Shown here piece by piece: positions 60,715 to 64,000 of a stretch of DNA of 64,000 nucleotides. The notes beneath the pieces were generated by a model. That model was not told where the DNA came from. It saw only the letters and a list, made by a program, of their open reading frames with translations, and ran no database searches. The stretch's first letter is position 1; each line of letters starts with the position of its first letter. The translations under genes were made by a program, and so were the position numbers. The stretch lies in assembly GCA_046294265.1 (NCBI GenBank), contig JBKBKC010000005.1, forward strand, positions 184,441 to 248,440. Direction: 5' to 3'. This stretch comes from JBKBKC01 sp046294265 (GTDB lineage Bacteria > Pseudomonadota > Alphaproteobacteria > Rhodobacterales > Rhodobacteraceae).

Positions 60715-61461
60715 TCAGGCGACACGGGCCACCCTGCCGCGCGGCAACCGCCCCGCCCCCTGCCCCAGGATCGCGGCCGACACGCGGTCATGCACGCCCA
60801 GCTTGGCAAAGATGCGGCGGACCAGCGTGCCCACCGTATGCGGCGAGACCCCGAGGATCTGCGCGATCACCGCGTTGGACTTGCCGCGCGCGATCCAGTC
60901 CAGCACCTCACGCTCGCGCGGGGACAGCAACGGGCGGCGGCGGGTGGCGTCGGCTGCGACCAGCGCGCAATAGGCCAGATGGCCCAGCTGTGCCGCCGCC
61001 TGCAGTTCGGTCAGGGCGGCGGCCGGCAGGGGCGGCACCGGCCCGGCGTAGCCGAGGCCCACATAGCCGTTGCGCCCCTGCGGCCCGAACACCGCCACCG
61101 CCAGCCCGTCGCCCAGGCCCGCCTCGGCCATCTGGCGCAGGTAGTCGGCCCCTTCGGGCGTGACCGGGATCAGGTCCTGCACCTCGGACCAGCGAAACGG
61201 GGCGGGCAGGTTCAGCGCGGCGGCGGGGATCGGATCGACCTCGTAAAGCCGCGCCTCCAGATAGCGGCAGACCCAGGCGCGCGGAAACCCCTCGGACCGC
61301 AGGTCGAGGCCCGCGCCGGGCACCGCCGCCTCGCCTGGCAGATAGTGGTGATAGCTGACCCGCGGGATGCCGCGCGCCGCGGCAAAGGCCACCAGCGCCT
61401 GCCACAGCGCCGCGGGCGTGAGCGCGGCGGCAACCCGGGCCGCAAGATCGTCCAACGTCAT
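60715..61461 (-). CDS. LuxR-type quorum-sensing regulator with full AHL pocket
   Basis: 248 residues. An autoinducer-binding domain and a C-terminal LuxR HTH (about 185-240; LLSPREREVLDWIARGKSN). The five AHL-pocket positions are all standard: Trp63, Tyr67, Asp76, Pro77, Trp91 and Gly119 match Trp57, Tyr61, Asp70, Pro71, Trp85 and Gly113 of LuxR. It should bind an acyl-homoserine lactone. No luxI is in the window, so it is either a solo or its synthase lies elsewhere. ATG 61461 follows ggaaaggg at 6 nt; other in-frame starts upstream have no such site. Confidence 0.9.
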   Translation of the reverse strand: MTLDDLAARVAAALTPAALWQALVAFAAARGIPRVSYHHYLPGEAAVPGAGLDLRSEGFPRAWVCRYLEARLYEVDPIPAAALNLPAPFRWSEVQDLIPVTPEGADYLRQMAEAGLGDGLAVAVFGPQGRNGYVGLGYAGPVPPLPAAALTELQAAAQLGHLAYCALVAADATRRRPLLSPREREVLDWIARGKSNAVIAQILGVSPHTVGTLVRRIFAKLGVHDRVSAAILGQGAGRLPRGRVARVA

Positions 61462-61591
61462 GCGCGCACCCTTTCCCGGCCTTGCCCGGCGCGCCATCCT
61501 GTCACCCCCCCGCGCATCCGGCAACGCCCGCGCCGGGGCTGGACGCGGGGTCCGGTTCTGGCGATGGTGCGCCGGACGAAGGAGTGACGCC

Positions 61592-63061
61592 ATGACCCAG
61601 CCCCCCGGACCTCCAACTGGCCCTGCAACTGGCCCGGACATCATCCATCCGGTGATCCTGTGCGGAGGGTCGGGCACGCGGCTGTGGCCGCTGTCGCGCA
61701 AAAGCTTTCCCAAGCAGTTCTCGGCGCTTCTGCCGGGGGGGAGCCTGTTCCAAGGCTCGGCGCGCCGCTGCCGGGGCACGGGGTTCGCGCCCCCGCTGGT
61801 GGTCACCAATGCCGATTTCCGGTTCATCGTGAGGGAACAGCTGGACGGTGCGGGATGTGCGGCAGAGGCGATCCTGATCGAACCCGAGGGGCGCAACACG
61901 GCGCCGGCGGTGCTGGCGGCGGCGCTGCACGTCGGCGCCATGGCGGGTGATGCGCTGGTGCTCGTGGCCCCCTCGGACCATGTGATCCCGGACGATGCGG
62001 GATTCCGCGCGGCGGTGCGCGCAGCGGCGCCTGCGGCGCGGGCGGGGCAGATCGTGACCTTCGGCATCGCCCCTGACCGGCCCGAGACGGGATATGGCTA
62101 TCTGGAGCTGGCGGCCCCCCTCGGCCCGCAGGAGGCCAGCCCTTTGCCCCTGCGCGCCTTTGTGGAAAAACCCGAGGCGGCGCGGGCGGTGGCCATGCTG
62201 TCGGGCGGGTGCCACCTGTGGAATGCGGGCATCTTCCTCTTCAGCGTCGATACCCTGGTCGCAGCCTTTGCGGCCCACGCACCCGCGATCCTGTCAGGGG
62301 TGCGGGCGGCACTGGACGGGGCCGAGGGCGACCTTGGCTTTACCCGCCTCGCCCCCGGCCCCTGGGCCGCGCTGCCCGATATCTCGATCGACTATGCGGT
62401 GATGGAGAAGGCCGCGAACCTGTCGGTTATGCCCTGGCGCGGGGCCTGGTCGGACCTGGGCGGCTGGGATGCCGTATGGCGCGAGGGGGGGCCGGATGCG
62501 CAGGGCGTCGTTCGCCACGGGGCCGCCACCGCCATCGACTGCACCGATACCCTGCTGCGCAGCGAGGCGGGCGGGCTGGCGCTGGTGGGGATCGGGCTGC
62601 GCAACCTTGTGGCGGTGGCGATGCCAGATGCGGTGCTGATCGCCGACAAGGACCGCGCGCAGGAGGTGAAGCTGGCGGTCAGCGCGCTCAAGGCGCAGGG
62701 CGCGCGCCAGGCCGAGGTCTTTCCGCGTGACCACCGCCCCTGGGGCTGGTTCGAGACACTGGCCCTGGGCGAGCGCTTTCAGGTCAAGCGGATCGTGGTG
62801 CATCCGGGCGGCACACTGAGCCTGCAAAGCCATCACCACCGGTCCGAGCACTGGATCGTGGTGCAGGGCACCGCACGGGTGACCATCGGCGACGAGGTGC
62901 GGCTGGTCAGCGAAAACCAGTCGATCTATGTGCCGCTTGGCGCGCGGCACCGGATGGAAAACCCGGGCAAGCTGGACATGGTGCTGATCGAGGTGCAGAC
63001 CGGCAGCTATCTGGGCGAGGACGACATCATCCGGCATGAAGACATCTATGCCCGGAAGTGA
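61592..63061 (+). CDS. manC: Mannose-1-phosphate guanylyltransferase / mannose-6-P isomerase
   Basis: A 489-residue bifunctional enzyme making GDP-mannose for surface polysaccharide. N-terminal nucleotidyltransferase: ILCGGSGTRLWPLSRKSFPK, then VAPSDHVI, and FVEKPEAARA. The type-II PMI cupin is at the end: RPWGWFETLALGERFQVKRI and SLQSHHHRSEHWIVVQGTAR. ATG 61592 follows gaaggagtg. The usual ManC/AlgA length is about 480. Its downstream edge borders the decayed mobile region. Confidence 0.95.
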   Translation: MTQPPGPPTGPATGPDIIHPVILCGGSGTRLWPLSRKSFPKQFSALLPGGSLFQGSARRCRGTGFAPPLVVTNADFRFIVREQLDGAGCAAEAILIEPEGRNTAPAVLAAALHVGAMAGDALVLVAPSDHVIPDDAGFRAAVRAAAPAARAGQIVTFGIAPDRPETGYGYLELAAPLGPQEASPLPLRAFVEKPEAARAVAMLSGGCHLWNAGIFLFSVDTLVAAFAAHAPAILSGVRAALDGAEGDLGFTRLAPGPWAALPDISIDYAVMEKAANLSVMPWRGAWSDLGGWDAVWREGGPDAQGVVRHGAATAIDCTDTLLRSEAGGLALVGIGLRNLVAVAMPDAVLIADKDRAQEVKLAVSALKAQGARQAEVFPRDHRPWGWFETLALGERFQVKRIVVHPGGTLSLQSHHHRSEHWIVVQGTARVTIGDEVRLVSENQSIYVPLGARHRMENPGKLDMVLIEVQTGSYLGEDDIIRHEDIYARK

Positions 63062-63073
63062 TGCGACGGGATT

Positions 63074-63118
63074 TGGCGTACCCAGCACGATTCGAACGTG
63101 CGACCTTTGCCTTTGGAG
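63074..63118 (-). other. 3' end of a tRNA as probable attachment site
   Basis: Read on the minus strand, the segment runs from anticodon loop CTCCAAA through GGCAA, variable AGGTC, T-arm GCACG-TTCGAAT-CGTGC, TGGGTAC, G and CCA. The 5' half of the tRNA is absent. This is what remains after integration into a tRNA gene, where the crossover leaves the 3' portion at the element edge. The loop fits tRNA-Trp(CCA), while GGCAAAGGTC is tRNA-Arg-like, so the identity is open. Confidence 0.65.
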
Positions 63119-63248
63119 CTGGCCTAATGGCCTTTCCGAATTGCGCGACAGAGCGCGACGGAGCACGATAACACGCTGTTCCCAAAGGACTTTTCAGATC
63201 GACGCTCCGAAGTTTCTATCCCGCAACAAGCCCGGAATCTGCTGCCAA

Positions 63249-63268
63249 GTGCTTACGTGGTGCTTACG
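63249..63268. repeat. Direct repeat upstream of the integrase fragment
   Basis: gtgcttacg occurs at 63249-63257 and 63260-63268, 11 bp apart, one helical turn. Short direct repeats just before an integrase gene may be arm-type binding sites; the role is inference. Confidence 0.35.
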
Positions 63269-63295
63269 CGGTCCGGCTCCGGCAGGGACCAAACG

Positions 63296-63487
63296 ATGGC
63301 GAAGATCACGAAGCGCACCGTCGACACCGCACTATCCCGCGACCGGGACTACGTCATCTGGGACGACGAACTGCCCGGCTTCGGCCTGCGCGTCTTCGCC
63401 TCGGGCAAGCGCAGCTATGTCATCCAGTATCGCGCGCGCGGACGGTCGCGGCGCTATACGATCGGACTGCACGGCGTCTGGACATGA
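63296..63487 (+). pseudogene. Truncated P4-type tyrosine integrase (arm-binding domain only)
   Basis: 63 residues, MAKITKRTVDTALSRDRDYV..., matching the N-terminal arm-DNA-binding domain (DUF4102) of P4-like integrases: WDDELPGFGLRVFASGKRSY and YRARGRSRRYTIG. The frame stops at TGA directly after GVWT, where intact proteins continue with P-E. The core-binding and catalytic domains are missing. The stop overlaps the ATG of the next ORF at 63484, so a deletion or insertion joint lies there. It would be inactive. Confidence 0.8.
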
Positions 63488-63775
63488 ATGCCAGTATCCC
63501 GGTGCGCGTACCTATCTATTACGGGCGCAAGTCGGCCTCGCGTGGCAACACCTACACGATGACGTTTCGACGGAACGACCCGTCAGGCATGGCGGCTCTT
63601 GTGCCATGTCAGCGTGAGATTGACGATCGAAGACTTGAAAGACGAAGTCGAGGCCCGGTGGAAAGCGGAAGCTCCGAGCTCCCAATCAGGCACGATCGGT
63701 AGTGGTTGGGGCTGCGTCGGGGCGCTGCTCGGGAGTGATGACGCTAGAGAAGCGCTGACACAGGCTTGGATGTAG
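63484..63775 (+). pseudogene. Frameshifted unknown ORF in the mobile region
   Basis: The first frame, from ATG 63484, gives MNASIPVRVPIYYGRKSASR... to MAALVPC. The second frame, ending at TAG 63773-63775, gives RLTIEDLKDEVEARWKAEAP...GWGCVGALLGSDDAREALTQAWM. A one-base shift at about 63603-63612 would join them into one roughly 96-residue protein. Alternatively two small genes overlap (GTG 63614 could start the second). I do not recognise the family. Confidence 0.45.
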
Positions 63776-63910
63776 CGCGTCAACCATTTTGTCCGTGAGC
63801 GACAACCATCTTGGCCGGTTTTGAGGCCGCCGGGTTGGCGTTTCTGGAATCGTCTTTTGGTCAGCTTTCTCCTTCGTTCGAGCTATGACCGAAAGTTGGT
63901 GATGGTCCGA
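63776..63910. other. Noncoding stretch between broken ORF and transposase end
   Basis: 135 bp, likely containing the terminal end of the IS whose transposase C-terminus begins at 63911. acaaccat recurs as ttgtccgtgagcgacaaccatcttggcc and caaccattttgtcc, which may be part of an inverted end; the other end lies beyond the window. Confidence 0.4.
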
Positions 63911-64000
63911 TCAGGCGGCTTTGATTTCGTGCTTGATCCCGTCTCGGAATTCAACCCCTTGGATGATGTCGGGCAGTCGGTTCTGACCGTCGAGTTTGCG
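63911..64000 (-). mobile_element. IS256-type (mutator) transposase C-terminus, cut by window
   Basis: On the minus strand the last 29 codons read RKLDGQNRLPDIIQGVEFRDG then IKHEIKAA and stop. KLDGQNRLP...I.GV.F.DG is the ending I recall for IS256/mutator-family transposases. The rest lies past position 64000, so whether the element is intact cannot be seen. Confidence 0.6.

Noticed and set aside
59284..61587. 767-codon plus-strand frame across pirin and the LuxR-type gene
   Set aside because: Antisense to two genes with clear motifs; no domain seen.
1..64000. CRISPR array, rRNA operon or replication origin
   Set aside because: No regularly spaced repeats, no 16S/23S/5S sequence and no clustered DnaA boxes were seen.

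Overview
The window is high-GC bacterial DNA that reads as chromosome of a Rhodobacterales alphaproteobacterium (Rhodobacteraceae, Rhodobacter/Gemmobacter-like). This rests on the intact dusB(nifR3)-ntrB-ntrC-ntrY-ntrX-trkA-trkH-hfq-hflX order, an NtrC without the sigma-54 contact loop, a fused ispDF, the pcm-tolC-(PopZ-like) block, and small proteins that I recall only from that family. Almost all of it is ordinary core genome. The clearly accessory parts are a broken immunity gene near 3 kb, a very large unknown protein at 13.6-17.6 kb, and a decayed mobile region at the right end.

Layout. 1-9.6 kb: a cut-off penicillin-acylase gene, a hydroxyisobutyrate-type dehydrogenase, a broken Imm11-like gene with a 16-bp tandem repeat after it, rpsB-tsf, a LuxR-type regulator, an FAD oxidase and a SulP anion transporter. 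9.7-13.1 kb: a flavoprotein, tRNA-Gln, and a Tat-exported sulfide:quinone oxidoreductase with a small membrane partner behind a perfect FNR-type box. 13.1-17.6 kb: a two-gene unit encoding a 1340-residue Ala-rich protein with a papain-like C-terminus and a 150-residue unknown protein. 17.8-24.3 kb: aroK-aroB, an unknown exported protein, a XerD-type recombinase, a CorC-type transporter and efp. 24.5-29.2 kb: a DUF6280-like protein, a PopZ-like protein, TolC, Pcm and an unknown membrane protein.

29.3-37.9 kb: an amine-oxidase-like flavoprotein, a CbiX-like chelatase, a complete ABC importer with PhoB-box-like repeats in its upstream region, and a RACo-like corrinoid-protein reactivase. 38-40.6 kb: ECF sigma, anti-sigma and fasciclin genes, tRNA-Gly and RidA. 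40.7-52.8 kb: on the minus strand, tRNA dihydrouridine synthesis, two nitrogen two-component systems, Trk potassium uptake, Hfq and HflX. 53-59.1 kb: ispDF-pgpA-pncC, a PerM-type permease, a COQ10/RatA-like protein, hpt-mug-small membrane protein, and a diheme cytochrome c. 59.2-63.1 kb: tRNA-Asp, a pirin, a short unknown protein, a second LuxR-type regulator with a complete AHL-pocket residue set, and mannose-1-phosphate guanylyltransferase.

63.06-64.0 kb is a mobile-element graveyard: the 3' end of a tRNA as a likely attachment site, the N-terminus of a P4-type integrase cut short, a frameshifted unknown ORF, and the last 29 codons of an IS256-type transposase. No CRISPR array, rRNA, intact prophage or replication origin was seen. 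The best candidate for something undescribed is the papain-like giant at 13,578-17,600 with its downstream partner.
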